Assembly: GCA_026709025.1 (NCBI GenBank)
Contig: JAPOTT010000037.1
Span: 1-46,526 of the forward strand
From: a bacterium
GTDB lineage: Bacteria > Actinomycetota > Acidimicrobiia > Acidimicrobiales > Bin134
Direction of reading: 5' to 3'
DNA length: 46,526 nt
Shown in pieces: positions 7,948-16,402 of the stretch. Both the position numbers and the translations under genes were made by a program. The notes below the pieces were generated by a model. That model had not been told where the DNA came from. It saw only the letters and a list, made by a program, of their open reading frames with translations, and made no database searches. The stretch's first letter is position 1. Every line of letters starts with the position of its first letter.

Positions 7948-8295
7948 ATGTCAGAACAGCACGACACCATGATGACCCCACAAATTGAAGAGCTTTTGGG
8001 GCGCGCCGAATCTAAGTTTCGTTTGGTCACTCTAGGTGCCATGCGGGCTTGTCAGATCAATGCTTACTTCGGGCAACTAGGCGAAGGATTAGGTGCTATG
8101 GTGCCCCCGCAGATACTCACCGTTTCCAGAAAACCGCTTTCCATAGCCTTTGAAGAGATTGCAGCCGACAAGATAGTTGCCACTAACCCCCCTGAGGTTA
8201 CCGAAGAAGCACCCGCTGCCCAATACATGATCCCTAGCGGAGATACGGTTTTGCCAACCCCAGATGCAGCAGAGGAACTAGACCCAGCTTCGTGA
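7948..8295 (+). CDS. rpoZ: RNA polymerase omega subunit
   Basis: 115 aa from ATG 7948, preceded by an AAAGG box. The frame is open further upstream but without omega similarity. The omega core is PQIEELLGRAESKFRLVTLGAMRACQI, followed by KPLSIAFEEIAADKI, the second conserved helix. The acidic Pro/Glu tail is typical of actinobacterial omega. Omega supports assembly of the beta' subunit. It sits just before coaBC, as in many actinobacteria. The 146-bp gap upstream contains a weak TTGCGG/TACACT pair near 7860-7886 that I would not call a promoter with confidence. Confidence 0.88.
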   Translation: MSEQHDTMMTPQIEELLGRAESKFRLVTLGAMRACQINAYFGQLGEGLGAMVPPQILTVSRKPLSIAFEEIAADKIVATNPPEVTEEAPAAQYMIPSGDTVLPTPDAAEELDPAS

Positions 8296-8317
8296 TTGGG
8301 TCTGCTTGATTGGATCT
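8293..8317 (+). repeat. Stop-codon tandem duplication (rpoZ-coaBC)
   Basis: TGATTGGGTCT at 8293-8303 and TGATTGGATCT at 8307-8317 are 11-bp copies with one mismatch and a 14-bp period. The first TGA is the rpoZ stop. Confidence 0.6.
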
Positions 8318-8327
8318 AGTCGAAGCC

Positions 8328-9602
8328 ATGAGCGCACTGGCCAACAAGCGCATCGTGTTAGGGGTAAGCGGCGGAATAGCTGCTTACAAGGCCGTTGAGG
8401 TGTGTCGCCGTTTGGTTGATGCAGGGGCACATGTAATGCCCGTGCTTACAAAAGGCGCTACTCGGTTTGTGGGTACCGCAACGTTTGATGCTCTAGCCTC
8501 AGAGCCAACCCGCACGAGCTTGTTTGATGGCCGTGAACCAATACCACACACCACCTTAGGAAAGACCGCCCACGCCATTGTTGTAGCACCCGCCACAGCG
8601 CGGGTAATTGGTGCTTATGCGGCTGGAATCAGCTCTGACTTGTTAACCGCAACCCTTCTGGCAACCAGAGCGCCGGTGGTGGTGTGCCCGGCTATGCACA
8701 CTGAGATGTGGGAACACCCCGCAGTGCAAGACAACATCGCTGCTCTGGCAAGTCGCGGCGTACACATTGTGGCACCTGAATCGGGGCGGCTAGCTGGAGG
8801 AGATGAGGGTGCAGGGCGCTTAGCGGCACCTGTTACCATAATCGATGAAGTTGCTAGGGTGCTTGCAGGCCCTGTGGATGTCGACATGACCGTTGAGGGC
8901 GACATGAGCGGTATGTCTGTGGTGGTGACCGCAGGCGGTACCCGTGAACCCATTGATCCTGTGAGGTTTATTGGCAATCGTTCGTCTGGTAAGCAGGGCT
9001 ACGCATTTGCCGAAGAAGCAGCTAGCCGTGGTGCCGCCGTAACCATTATCACCACCGTGGATTGCCCTAGCGAGGATGCCGCTAGCGGGGAGAACTCCCT
9101 AGAAGGCACCGCGCTTTCGCGTACTGCCACACAAAGCGCCATGTCGGTAATACGGGTAGATACTGCAGCAGAGATGGCCGCAGCCACCGCTGCTGCTGCT
9201 GTTAGCGCTGATCTGGTTGTGATGGCTGCTGCGGTGGCAGATTTTCGGCCTGCTCAGGCAGCCGGTGTCAAGCTAAAAAGGCGCGATGGTTTGCCCGAGT
9301 TTGCACTTGAGCCCACTGAAGACATCCTGGCAGCGTTGGTTGATGCTAAACCGGTTGGGCAGATTCTGGTGGGGTTTGCCGCCGAGACCTGCGACATCAC
9401 AGCCAACGCATTGGCCAAGTTGACCGGTAAGGGTGTGGATTACATGGTGGCCAACGATGTGTCTTTGCACAACGCTGGTTTTGGGTACGATACCAACGAG
9501 GTGATCGTGTTATCTGCTGGGGGGCAAACCCATCAGGTAGCCCTTCGCTCCAAGCGCGCAGTGGCCAAAGCTGTGCTAGACATTGTTATGACCAACCGCT
9601 AA
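8328..9602 (+). CDS. coaBC: Phosphopantothenoylcysteine decarboxylase / phosphopantothenate-cysteine ligase
   Basis: 424 aa from ATG 8328; a TTG at 8310 is in frame but less likely. The CoaC flavoprotein half starts RIVLGVSGGIAAYKAVE and has PHTTLGKTAH (active His) and IVVAPATA. The normal PAMN motif reads PAMHTEMW, which I recall as common in actinobacterial enzymes. The CoaB ligase half starts SVVVTAGGTREPIDPVRFIGN and has ADLVVMAAAVADFRP and LKRRDG. The two steps add cysteine to phosphopantothenate and decarboxylate it on the way to coenzyme A. It is followed after 41 bp by metK. Confidence 0.95.
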   Translation: MSALANKRIVLGVSGGIAAYKAVEVCRRLVDAGAHVMPVLTKGATRFVGTATFDALASEPTRTSLFDGREPIPHTTLGKTAHAIVVAPATARVIGAYAAGISSDLLTATLLATRAPVVVCPAMHTEMWEHPAVQDNIAALASRGVHIVAPESGRLAGGDEGAGRLAAPVTIIDEVARVLAGPVDVDMTVEGDMSGMSVVVTAGGTREPIDPVRFIGNRSSGKQGYAFAEEAASRGAAVTIITTVDCPSEDAASGENSLEGTALSRTATQSAMSVIRVDTAAEMAAATAAAAVSADLVVMAAAVADFRPAQAAGVKLKRRDGLPEFALEPTEDILAALVDAKPVGQILVGFAAETCDITANALAKLTGKGVDYMVANDVSLHNAGFGYDTNEVIVLSAGGQTHQVALRSKRAVAKAVLDIVMTNR

Positions 9603-9643
9603 GCCACAGATTATGCTGGCACCATCAAACAAGATAAGGCACG

Positions 9644-10819
9644 ATGAGTTCTATATCGGTTCCTAAGCACCTGTTCACCTCTGAATCTGTTACCGGGGGG
9701 CATCCCGACAAGATCGCAGATCAGATTTCAGATGGCGTGTTAGATGCTTTGCTAACCGTCGATAAGACAGCGCGGGTTGCTTGTGAAACTCTGGTTACCA
9801 CCGGGTTGGTGGTAGTGGCAGGTGAGATATCCACTGATGCCTATATCGACATTCCCCGAGTGGTGCGCGACACCATCATCGGCATTGGTTACGACCGTGA
9901 AGATTACGGTTTTGATGGAAGCACCTGTGGGGTGATGATCTCCATAGACGACCAATCACCCGACATTAACCAGGGCGTAGATCGTTCCGATCCTATGGAG
10001 CAGGGTGCTGGCGATCAGGGCATGATGTTTGGATACGCCTGTAACGAAACGCCCGAGATGATGCCTCTACCAATTCATGTGGCACATAGGTTAGTGGAGC
10101 GTCTTACCGAGGTGCGTCGGGCGTGTTCGGTTCCGTATTTGCGGCCCGATGGTAAGTCGCAGGTGACCTTTGAGTATGAGGGCACCAAACCCGTAGCCCT
10201 CAAAACGGTGTTGATCTCAGCGCATCATCGTGATGGCATAGACCTCAATGAGATGACCGATGACCTTAAGGAACAGGTGATAGACCGTGTTGTGCCAGAG
10301 CAATTTTGCGGGGATGGCTATGAGGTTTTGGTGAACCCCACTGGTCGTTTTGTGCGAGGTGGCCCGGTGGCTGATGCTGGGCTCACTGGTCGCAAGATTA
10401 TCGTGGATACCTACGGGGGCATGGCTCGTCACGGGGGTGGGGCGTTTTCTGGCAAAGATCCAAGCAAGGTAGATCGCTCAGCAGCTTACGCGGCTCGTTG
10501 GGTAGCCAAAAACGTGGTGGCATCTGGGGCAGCGAGTCGCTGTGAAGTGCAGATTTCTTATGCCATCGGCATTGCCCGTCCAGTGTCTGTGATGGTGGAA
10601 ACCTTTGGCACCGCAACAGTAGACCCAGCCAAGATCAACCGTGAGGTGAACGAGGTTTTTGATCTGCGGCCAGGGGCTATCATCGCCGACTTAGATTTGT
10701 TGCGGCCCATCTATCGCAACACCGCAGCCTACGGACATTTTGGTCGCAGTCCTGAAAGCACGTTCACTTGGGAACGTACCGATCGCACTGGCGATCTGCG
10801 TTCTGCGTTAGGGCTATAG
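9644..10819 (+). CDS. metK: S-adenosylmethionine synthetase
   Basis: 391 aa, the usual length. The substrate motifs are intact: GHPDK (19-23), GAGDQG (121-126, ATP site) and the phosphate loop GGGAFSGKD (264-272). It makes SAM from methionine and ATP. ATG 9644 directly precedes [22 protein letters not shown]. No SAM riboswitch fits in the 41-bp gap before it, so it is likely read through from rpoZ-coaBC. Confidence 0.97.
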   Translation: MSSISVPKHLFTSESVTGGHPDKIADQISDGVLDALLTVDKTARVACETLVTTGLVVVAGEISTDAYIDIPRVVRDTIIGIGYDREDYGFDGSTCGVMISIDDQSPDINQGVDRSDPMEQGAGDQGMMFGYACNETPEMMPLPIHVAHRLVERLTEVRRACSVPYLRPDGKSQVTFEYEGTKPVALKTVLISAHHRDGIDLNEMTDDLKEQVIDRVVPEQFCGDGYEVLVNPTGRFVRGGPVADAGLTGRKIIVDTYGGMARHGGGAFSGKDPSKVDRSAAYAARWVAKNVVASGAASRCEVQISYAIGIARPVSVMVETFGTATVDPAKINREVNEVFDLRPGAIIADLDLLRPIYRNTAAYGHFGRSPESTFTWERTDRTGDLRSALGL

Positions 10820-10823
10820 CCGT

Positions 10824-12536
10824 TTGTATGTTCGGGTACTGACTGACGTAGTTGGCATCCACAAGGAGTTCACCTACTCGGTTCCTCAACGCTGGCAAGA
10901 TGATCCTCGCTTGAGGGTAGGTTCTATAGTGCGGGTTACTTTGCACGGTCGTCGGGTGCGTGGGTGGATTACCGAGGTGAGCGTTGAAGCGCCCGCAGGG
11001 GTTGAGCCAGCACCGTTGGCCAAGCTAGCTAGCCTGGGCCCGGCCCCAGAGTTGCTGGAGCTAAGCAAGTGGGCAGCTTGGCGTTGGGCAGGACATCGGG
11101 TTCATTTTTTGCGTACCGCTTCGCCACCTCGCATGGTGGATGCGCTGGCACCGCGCGAGGCATCCCGGCTGGTGTTTTCTGGTGATTTTGCCGATTTGTT
11201 TGAAGGCGAGGGGCGCACCTTGTGCAGCAGCCCTAGCAACGATCCGTTGCCGGTTGCCATCGCTGCTGCGGCTTGTGGACAAGCTCTCATCTTGGTGCCT
11301 GATCAGCTTCGTGCTGATGATCTAGCACGGCGGCTTTGCCAAGCGGGCGTGTGGGCGGTGCGCCACCCCGACCGCTGGGCTGCAGCAGCCGCAGGAGCCA
11401 CCGTAGTGGGAACATTGTCGGCAGCTTGGGCACCAGCACCTGAGTTGGCTGCAGTGCTGGTGATAGATGAACACGACGAGGCTTTTCGCTCTGGTTCGGC
11501 TCCCACTTGGAGCGGGCGAGATGTGGTGTGCGAGCGGGCGCGCAGAGCGGGCGTGCCCTGCGTTTTAGTTTCACCGTCACCTAGCTTGGAGGCATTGCGT
11601 GCCGCACCGGTGCTGCGCCTAACCGGAACAGCGCAGCGCCACGGGTGGGCAGGTGTGCAGGTGGTAGACAGACGCACTGAAGATGCCACCAGGGCTGGCT
11701 TGTACTCATCAGAGTTGGTGCGGGTGCTGCGCAGCGGCAAGCAGGTTGCCTGTGTGTTGAACAGGTTGGGCCGTGCGCTTTTGTTGGCCTGTCGGCTGTG
11801 TGGCGAGTTAGCGGTGTGTAGCGAATGCGGCGCTGCTATGCGTCAAGATGATGCTGGTGTGCTGGTGTGTAGAACCGGAGCACATTCTCGTCCGGTAATT
11901 TGTGCTAGCTGTGGCAGTACGGCCATGAAGAACCTGCGGGTAGGAATCAAGCGGGTCTGCGAGGAGCTAGAAGCTCTGGTTAAAGAGCCGGTAGGAGAGG
12001 TAACCGCTTCTGGCTACCAGGGGCCAGCTACCGCACGGGTGGTAGTGGGCACCGAAGCGGTATTGCACTTGGGCAGACCGTTTGATGTTGTTGCGTTCTT
12101 AGAGTTTGACCAAGAACTGCTGGCTCCCAGGTTTAGGGCGCGTGAGCAGGCCATGGCGCTTGTGCTGCGTGCTGCTCGTGTGGTTGGACCCCGCAGCAGT
12201 GGCGGACAGATCCTCATTCAAACCAGGTTGCCAGACGATCCGGTGATACAAGCTGCTTATCAGCACGACCCGAGGCTTTTGGCACGCGCCGAACGAGACC
12301 GCCGCAAGGAGCTGAGCTTTCCTCCTTACGGTGCTATGGCGGCTGTTTCGGGTGCGGCTGGCGATGAGTACATGCAAACCTTAGGCAACCCAGCGGCTTT
12401 GCGGATCGCTAAAGACTCATCTGGTGTTTACTACCTGCGAGCAGCCAACTACGAGGTACTGTGCGATGAGTTGGAGCGTGTGCAGCGCCCTGCAGGCAGG
12501 CTTCGCATTGATGTAGACCCCATACGAGCCATTTAG
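10824..12536 (+). CDS. priA: Degenerate PriA-like primosomal protein (no ATPase motifs)
   Basis: 570 aa, shorter than the roughly 650-730 aa of active PriA. The start is TTG 10824, 4 nt after metK; no better start is seen. The N-terminal 3'-DNA-binding domain is present (VGIHKEFTYSVPQ...VGSIVRVTLHGRRVRGWI). The Walker A loop expected before ILVPDQ is missing, and the DEEH box reads DEHD (VLVIDEHDEAFRSG). The Cys-rich zinc region survives (CRLCG, CSECG, CRTG, CASCG). Actinobacterial PriA is known to lack helicase motifs, so this is a lineage trait and not a fresh mutation. It probably works as a scaffold in replication restart. Confidence 0.85.
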   Translation: MYVRVLTDVVGIHKEFTYSVPQRWQDDPRLRVGSIVRVTLHGRRVRGWITEVSVEAPAGVEPAPLAKLASLGPAPELLELSKWAAWRWAGHRVHFLRTASPPRMVDALAPREASRLVFSGDFADLFEGEGRTLCSSPSNDPLPVAIAAAACGQALILVPDQLRADDLARRLCQAGVWAVRHPDRWAAAAAGATVVGTLSAAWAPAPELAAVLVIDEHDEAFRSGSAPTWSGRDVVCERARRAGVPCVLVSPSPSLEALRAAPVLRLTGTAQRHGWAGVQVVDRRTEDATRAGLYSSELVRVLRSGKQVACVLNRLGRALLLACRLCGELAVCSECGAAMRQDDAGVLVCRTGAHSRPVICASCGSTAMKNLRVGIKRVCEELEALVKEPVGEVTASGYQGPATARVVVGTEAVLHLGRPFDVVAFLEFDQELLAPRFRAREQAMALVLRAARVVGPRSSGGQILIQTRLPDDPVIQAAYQHDPRLLARAERDRRKELSFPPYGAMAAVSGAAGDEYMQTLGNPAALRIAKDSSGVYYLRAANYEVLCDELERVQRPAGRLRIDVDPIRAI

Positions 12537-12586
12537 TTGTTGGGGTTAGTTACCGAGTGAGTGGCTGGGGTTAGTGTTTGGGGTTA
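12534..12586 (+). repeat. Imperfect tandem repeat after the priA stop
   Basis: Four units beginning TTAGT and ending in GGGG or TTGG (TTAGTTGTTGGGG, TTAGTTACCGAG..., TTAGTGTTTGGGG, TTAGTTACTTGG) fill the space to the convergent methyltransferase gene. The first unit contains the TAG stop of priA. No hairpin terminator is seen. Confidence 0.55.
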
Positions 12587-12599
12587 GTTACTTGGTCAT

Positions 12600-13211
12600 T
12601 TACTGGGCTGGTGGCTGGGGGCGAACCTCTAAAATTCGGTAGCCGCGGCGCGAGCTCAGACGAATTGTAGGCCACCCTTGTTGGGTGAGCCAGCGTGCTA
12701 GAGAGTCGGCCCCTAAGTTTTTGTTAACCACAAGGTAGGCAACCCCATCGCTTGTGAGCCGACTTAACCAAAACTTCAGCATCTTATGTAGGGCCACCTT
12801 GCCGATGTGAATGGGAGGGTTGGAGTAGATGGCTTCAAAGCGCACTTCTTCAGGCACTTCATCGGGGGTGCAAACTCGAGAACCCGAGTATCTGTAGCGC
12901 CCGAGGTTATTTCTACACAGCTCTAGAGCGCGGGGGTTAACGTCTACAGCCCAAATCTCTGCCTGTGGTGCCCAACGGCTCAGGGCTACGGCGATTGGGC
13001 CGTAACCACACCCCAAATCCAATAGCGCCCCCTGTGTGGGCGGCGCGGGCATCTTGGCTAAGAGATGACGGGTACCAAAATCCACCTCTGCGAAGGCAAA
13101 CACCCCTTTATCGGTGGCTAGACCTAAGTTGAGGTCGCCAACGCGCAACTCAACAGTTCTAGGCTTGCGTTTGCTTTGCGGCGAGGCGCTGAAGTAGTGC
13201 GAATCGCTCAC
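12600..13211 (-). CDS. RsmC-type class I SAM methyltransferase
   Basis: 203 aa. SAM-binding motif I is LDLGCGYGP (64-72), the acidic residue ending strand 2 is in WAVDVNPRALEL, and the catalytic SNPPIHIGK is at 130-138. The SNPP(I/F)HxG pattern is typical of RsmC/RsmD-type enzymes that methylate guanine N2 in 16S rRNA. It is a single-domain version, half the length of E. coli RsmC, as is usual outside proteobacteria. It is divergent from def with 68 bp between them and convergent with priA. The exact rRNA position is not deducible. Confidence 0.8.
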   Translation of the reverse strand: MSDSHYFSASPQSKRKPRTVELRVGDLNLGLATDKGVFAFAEVDFGTRHLLAKMPAPPTQGALLDLGCGYGPIAVALSRWAPQAEIWAVDVNPRALELCRNNLGRYRYSGSRVCTPDEVPEEVRFEAIYSNPPIHIGKVALHKMLKFWLSRLTSDGVAYLVVNKNLGADSLARWLTQQGWPTIRLSSRRGYRILEVRPQPPAQ

Positions 13212-13279
13212 GTATCTAACGCTACTTGAGTTTGACGGTTACCTGCGTGCTTAACCCAATCCGAGAGTAACCTTAGGGT

Positions 13280-13825
13280 ATGACTCAGCTGCGTATTCGG
13301 GTATATGGCGACCCGGTGTTGAGGCGCGTAGCACAAGAGGTTACGCACATAGATGGCGAGATGGCATCGCTGTGTGAACAGATGTTTACCGCTATGTACG
13401 ACGCAACCGGAATCGGCCTTGCAGCGCCCCAGGTGGGGGTGTCGCAGCGTTTTTTTGTGTACGACTTGGGTGACGGCCCACGCGTGCTGGTGAACCCGCA
13501 GATAGCCGATAGCGATGGAGAGTGGAACTTCAAAGAAGGCTGCTTGTCGGTGCCGGAACTCTCTTGGGAGATTGTGCGTCCTCGCAGAATATGGCTGACA
13601 GCCCACGATTTGGATGGCAAAGAGGTAACCATAGAAGCCGAAGACCTCCAAGCCCGCTTGTTTCAACATGAGATGGATCATCTCAACGGCAAGATGCTCT
13701 TGGATTATTTGGACGAAGATCAGCGTCGCGAAGCCAAAGGCATCTTGCGGCAGCGAGCGATGGGCGCTGCGGTGGCTTCTGATGTTGCTTCCAAATCAGC
13801 TGCCCAACCCCTTACCCTTCCGTGA
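13280..13825 (+). CDS. def: Peptide deformylase
   Basis: 181 aa. All three metal and catalytic motifs are intact: GIGLAAPQ (44-51), EGCLSVP (86-92, Cys88) and HEMDH (130-134). It removes the formyl group from new N-termini with a bound Fe2+ or Zn2+. The Ala/Ser-rich C-terminal tail is extra. It overlaps fmt by 4 nt (GTGA), so deformylase and formyltransferase are co-translated. Confidence 0.96.
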   Translation: MTQLRIRVYGDPVLRRVAQEVTHIDGEMASLCEQMFTAMYDATGIGLAAPQVGVSQRFFVYDLGDGPRVLVNPQIADSDGEWNFKEGCLSVPELSWEIVRPRRIWLTAHDLDGKEVTIEAEDLQARLFQHEMDHLNGKMLLDYLDEDQRREAKGILRQRAMGAAVASDVASKSAAQPLTLP

Positions 13826-14739
13826 TTAGCCCGCCGGGGGAGATAAACCGGCTTGTATTTTTTGGCACTCCCACAGTGGCGGTGCCGTTTTTGGAAGCCT
13901 TGTGTGTACAAGGGTTTGATGTTGGTTTGGTTGTGACCGGGCCCAACAAGCGCCGCAGCAGACGGGCTGAGCCAACACCAAGCCCCGTTGGAGCTGCGGC
14001 TCGGGCCGCAGGCATTGCTGTTTCGCACAAAGCAGCCGATGCGCTCAACGTTGCTGCCGACTTGGGGGTGGTGGTGGCTTTTGGGCAGATTATTCAGCCT
14101 TTCGTGCTGGACAAGCTGGCCATGGTGAACGTGCATTTCTCTTTGTTGCCGCGCTGGCGAGGGGCGGCTCCGGTAGAGCGAGCAATCCTAGCGGGCGATA
14201 CCACCACGGGTGTGTGCTTGATGGAGGTTGCAGAAGGTTTAGACACCGGCAGGGTGTATCGCCAAGTGCGGTTACCCATCGCTTTAGAGGTTACGGCTGC
14301 TGCGCTCACCGCTGAGTTGGTAGACATTGCAGTGGCAATGTTGGTGGAGGCACTGCGAACTGGTTTGGGCACCCCAGAGCCACAACAGGGTACACCCACT
14401 TATGCCAACAAGATCAACACCCAAGATCGACAGCTGCATTGGGATCGTTCGGCGCAGATATTGCATCGACAGGTGCGTGTGGGAGGTGCTTGGACAACGT
14501 GGCGCAACAAAACCTTTAAGGTTTGGCAGGCCGAACAGATATCGCCTGCCCAAATGCAGGTGGAGATAGCACAGCCTCTTGGCGTTGGGCAGATTTATGT
14601 GGATGATCAACAGGTGGTGGTTGGCACCGGTAACGGGTGGCTGCGGCTTATCGAAGTGCAGGTGCAAGGTTCATCGCGCCAGCAGGTGCAGGATTGGTTG
14701 CGCGGCGCGCGCCTAGCGCCCGGCGAGCAGATGGGTTAG
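13822..14739 (+). CDS. fmt: Methionyl-tRNA formyltransferase
   Basis: 305 aa from GTG 13822, overlapping the def stop. The N-terminal Rossmann half begins RLVFFGTPTVAVPFLEAL, and the catalytic residues are N103, H105 and D141 in VNVHFSLLPRWRGAAP and EGLDTG. The C-terminal OB-like domain is shorter than in E. coli. It formylates initiator Met-tRNA using 10-formyl-THF. Its TAG stop overlaps the GTG start of rsmB by one base. Confidence 0.94.
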   Translation: MISPPGEINRLVFFGTPTVAVPFLEALCVQGFDVGLVVTGPNKRRSRRAEPTPSPVGAAARAAGIAVSHKAADALNVAADLGVVVAFGQIIQPFVLDKLAMVNVHFSLLPRWRGAAPVERAILAGDTTTGVCLMEVAEGLDTGRVYRQVRLPIALEVTAAALTAELVDIAVAMLVEALRTGLGTPEPQQGTPTYANKINTQDRQLHWDRSAQILHRQVRVGGAWTTWRNKTFKVWQAEQISPAQMQVEIAQPLGVGQIYVDDQQVVVGTGNGWLRLIEVQVQGSSRQQVQDWLRGARLAPGEQMG

Positions 14740-15866
14740 TGGGCTCACCAACCCTTGAGAACCCTCGGGCGGCTGCTGCTAGGTTGCTTGCCCGCATTCA
14801 ACGCCAGGATGCTTATGCGAACCTAGTGTTGGCCTCAGCTGAGCTATCGGCAGCTCAAGCACCCCTGATCACTGAACTGGTGTATGGGGTAACCCGCATG
14901 CGCCGGGCGTTGGATCACCTCATCGATCCCTACGTCGCCAAAACACCCGATATCACCACCCATAACTTGTTGAGGGTTGGTGTTTATCAGATACATATCA
15001 TGAACACGCCCGTTTACGCTGCGGTGGATCAAACCGTTGCTGCGGCACCGGCTCACCAGCGTGGTTTTGTGAATGCCGTGCTACGCAGGGTGGCCGACAC
15101 CACACCGGTATGGCCCAGCGAAGCAGTGCGGCTCAGCTACCCAGATTGGATTGTGCAGTGCCTAGAGAGCGACTTGGGCACAGCGCAAGCACACGGTGCG
15201 CTACAGCAGATGAACCAACCTCCCCCAGTAACCGTTCGTGAAGATGGTTACGTCCAAGACATCGCATCACAGTGGGTGGCGGATTTGGTGAAGGTTCAGC
15301 CCGCCGAGCGGGTTTTGGATATGTGTGCTGGACCCGGTGGCAAGGCTACGGCCATTGCCCGCTGCGGTAATGCAGAGGTTGTGGCTGCCGATAGTCGCCC
15401 GCATAGAGCGGCTTTGGTGGCAGATAACGCCCGGCGCACCGCTACACCTTTGGTTGGCATCGTTGCTGCCGATGGCTGCCATAGTCCGTTTCTTCCAGCT
15501 TCCTTCGATCATGTGCTCATAGATGCTCCCTGTTCTGGGTTGGGGGTTTTGGGCCGCAGAGCCGATGCCCGTTGGCGGATAAGCCCTACAGATGTAACGG
15601 CATTGGCCAAACTGCAAGCTGAGCTAATAAATGCTGCGTTTGGTTTGGTGCGTGGCGGCGGTACGGTGGTTTACAGCGTTTGCACCATGACCGCAGCAGA
15701 AACCATCGCCATAGACGAGTTGGTGGCAACCCAGCATCCAGATGCTTGCGCCATTGAAGTTACAGATAATCGCTGGCGCAAGCGGAGCAGGGGAGCGCAG
15801 CTTTTGCCGCAGGATCACAACACCGATGGCATGTTTGTTGTGAGGTACCGGGCTCCACACAAGTAA
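14739..15866 (+). CDS. rsmB: 16S rRNA m5C967 methyltransferase
   Basis: 375 aa from GTG 14739 (TAGTG overlap with fmt); the frame upstream is fmt coding sequence in another frame. The N-terminal NusB-like RNA-binding domain is about residues 5-130 (ITELVYGVTRMRRALDHLI, FVNAVLRRV). The catalytic domain has VLDMCAGPGGKAT, DAPCSGLGVLGRRADARW with the release Cys, and YSVCTM with the nucleophile Cys. Gene order def-fmt-rsmB is widespread. Its stop is inside a 22-bp-period duplication. Confidence 0.93.
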   Translation: MGSPTLENPRAAAARLLARIQRQDAYANLVLASAELSAAQAPLITELVYGVTRMRRALDHLIDPYVAKTPDITTHNLLRVGVYQIHIMNTPVYAAVDQTVAAAPAHQRGFVNAVLRRVADTTPVWPSEAVRLSYPDWIVQCLESDLGTAQAHGALQQMNQPPPVTVREDGYVQDIASQWVADLVKVQPAERVLDMCAGPGGKATAIARCGNAEVVAADSRPHRAALVADNARRTATPLVGIVAADGCHSPFLPASFDHVLIDAPCSGLGVLGRRADARWRISPTDVTALAKLQAELINAAFGLVRGGGTVVYSVCTMTAAETIAIDELVATQHPDACAIEVTDNRWRKRSRGAQLLPQDHNTDGMFVVRYRAPHK

Positions 15867-15892
15867 TCTGTAGTCAAACAAGTAATCTGTGT
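15858..15892 (+). repeat. Stop-codon tandem duplication (rsmB-mog)
   Basis: ACAAGTAATCTGT occurs at 15858-15870 and again at 15880-15892. The first copy contains the TAA stop of rsmB, and the second ends just before the ATG of the next gene. Confidence 0.7.
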
Positions 15893-15894
15893 GC

Positions 15895-16383
15895 ATGACA
15901 GATCGTGAAACCGCAGGTTTAGCAGCCAAGGTGCTTACAGTTTCAGACGGGGTTATTCATGGCACCCGTCAAGACGGCTCAGGCGATGCTCTAGTAGAGT
16001 TGTTGTCTGCCAATGGTTATGAGATAGCAGATCGTCGCGCCGTGGCCGACGGCGTTGAGTCTGTGCGCGATGCCTTGTTGGAGATGTCCGACGGGTTTGC
16101 AGGCTTGATCGTCACCACCGGCGGCACCGGCTTTGCCCCCCGAGACCTTACCCCCGAAGGCACCGCCGCAGTGTTAGAGCGCCGCGCCGATGGTTTGGCT
16201 GAAGCGTCTCGCTTGGTGAGCCCGTTTGGGCGATTGTCTAGAGCCATAGCAGGCACGCGGGGTAGCGCCATCATTTGTAACGTGCCGGGGTCTCCGAAAG
16301 GTGCGGTGGAGTGTTTGGAAGCAGTGCTAGATGTGTTGCCCCACTCTTTGCGTCTGTTGGCCGGTACACCAACCGAGCACTAA
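15895..16383 (+). CDS. MogA/MoaB-type molybdopterin adenylyltransferase
   Basis: 162 aa from ATG 15895 (a GTG at 15889 is also in frame). The family is recognised from AKVLTVSDGVIHGTRQDGSGDAL, the MPT-binding TTGGTGFAPRDLTPEGT and the C-terminal NVPGSPKGAVECLEAVLDVLPH. It adenylates molybdopterin before Mo insertion, or has the related MoaB role. No other molybdenum-cofactor gene is in the window. Confidence 0.88.
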   Translation: MTDRETAGLAAKVLTVSDGVIHGTRQDGSGDALVELLSANGYEIADRRAVADGVESVRDALLEMSDGFAGLIVTTGGTGFAPRDLTPEGTAAVLERRADGLAEASRLVSPFGRLSRAIAGTRGSAIICNVPGSPKGAVECLEAVLDVLPHSLRLLAGTPTEH

Positions 16384-16402
16384 CGGCCGCTGAGAACTAG
16401 CG

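Noticed and set aside
9603-9643. SAM riboswitch before metK
   Set aside because: The gap is only 41 bp, too short for a known SAM riboswitch.
13208-13681. 157-aa minus-strand frame over def
   Set aside because: All deformylase motifs are on the plus strand, and this frame has no protein-like motifs.
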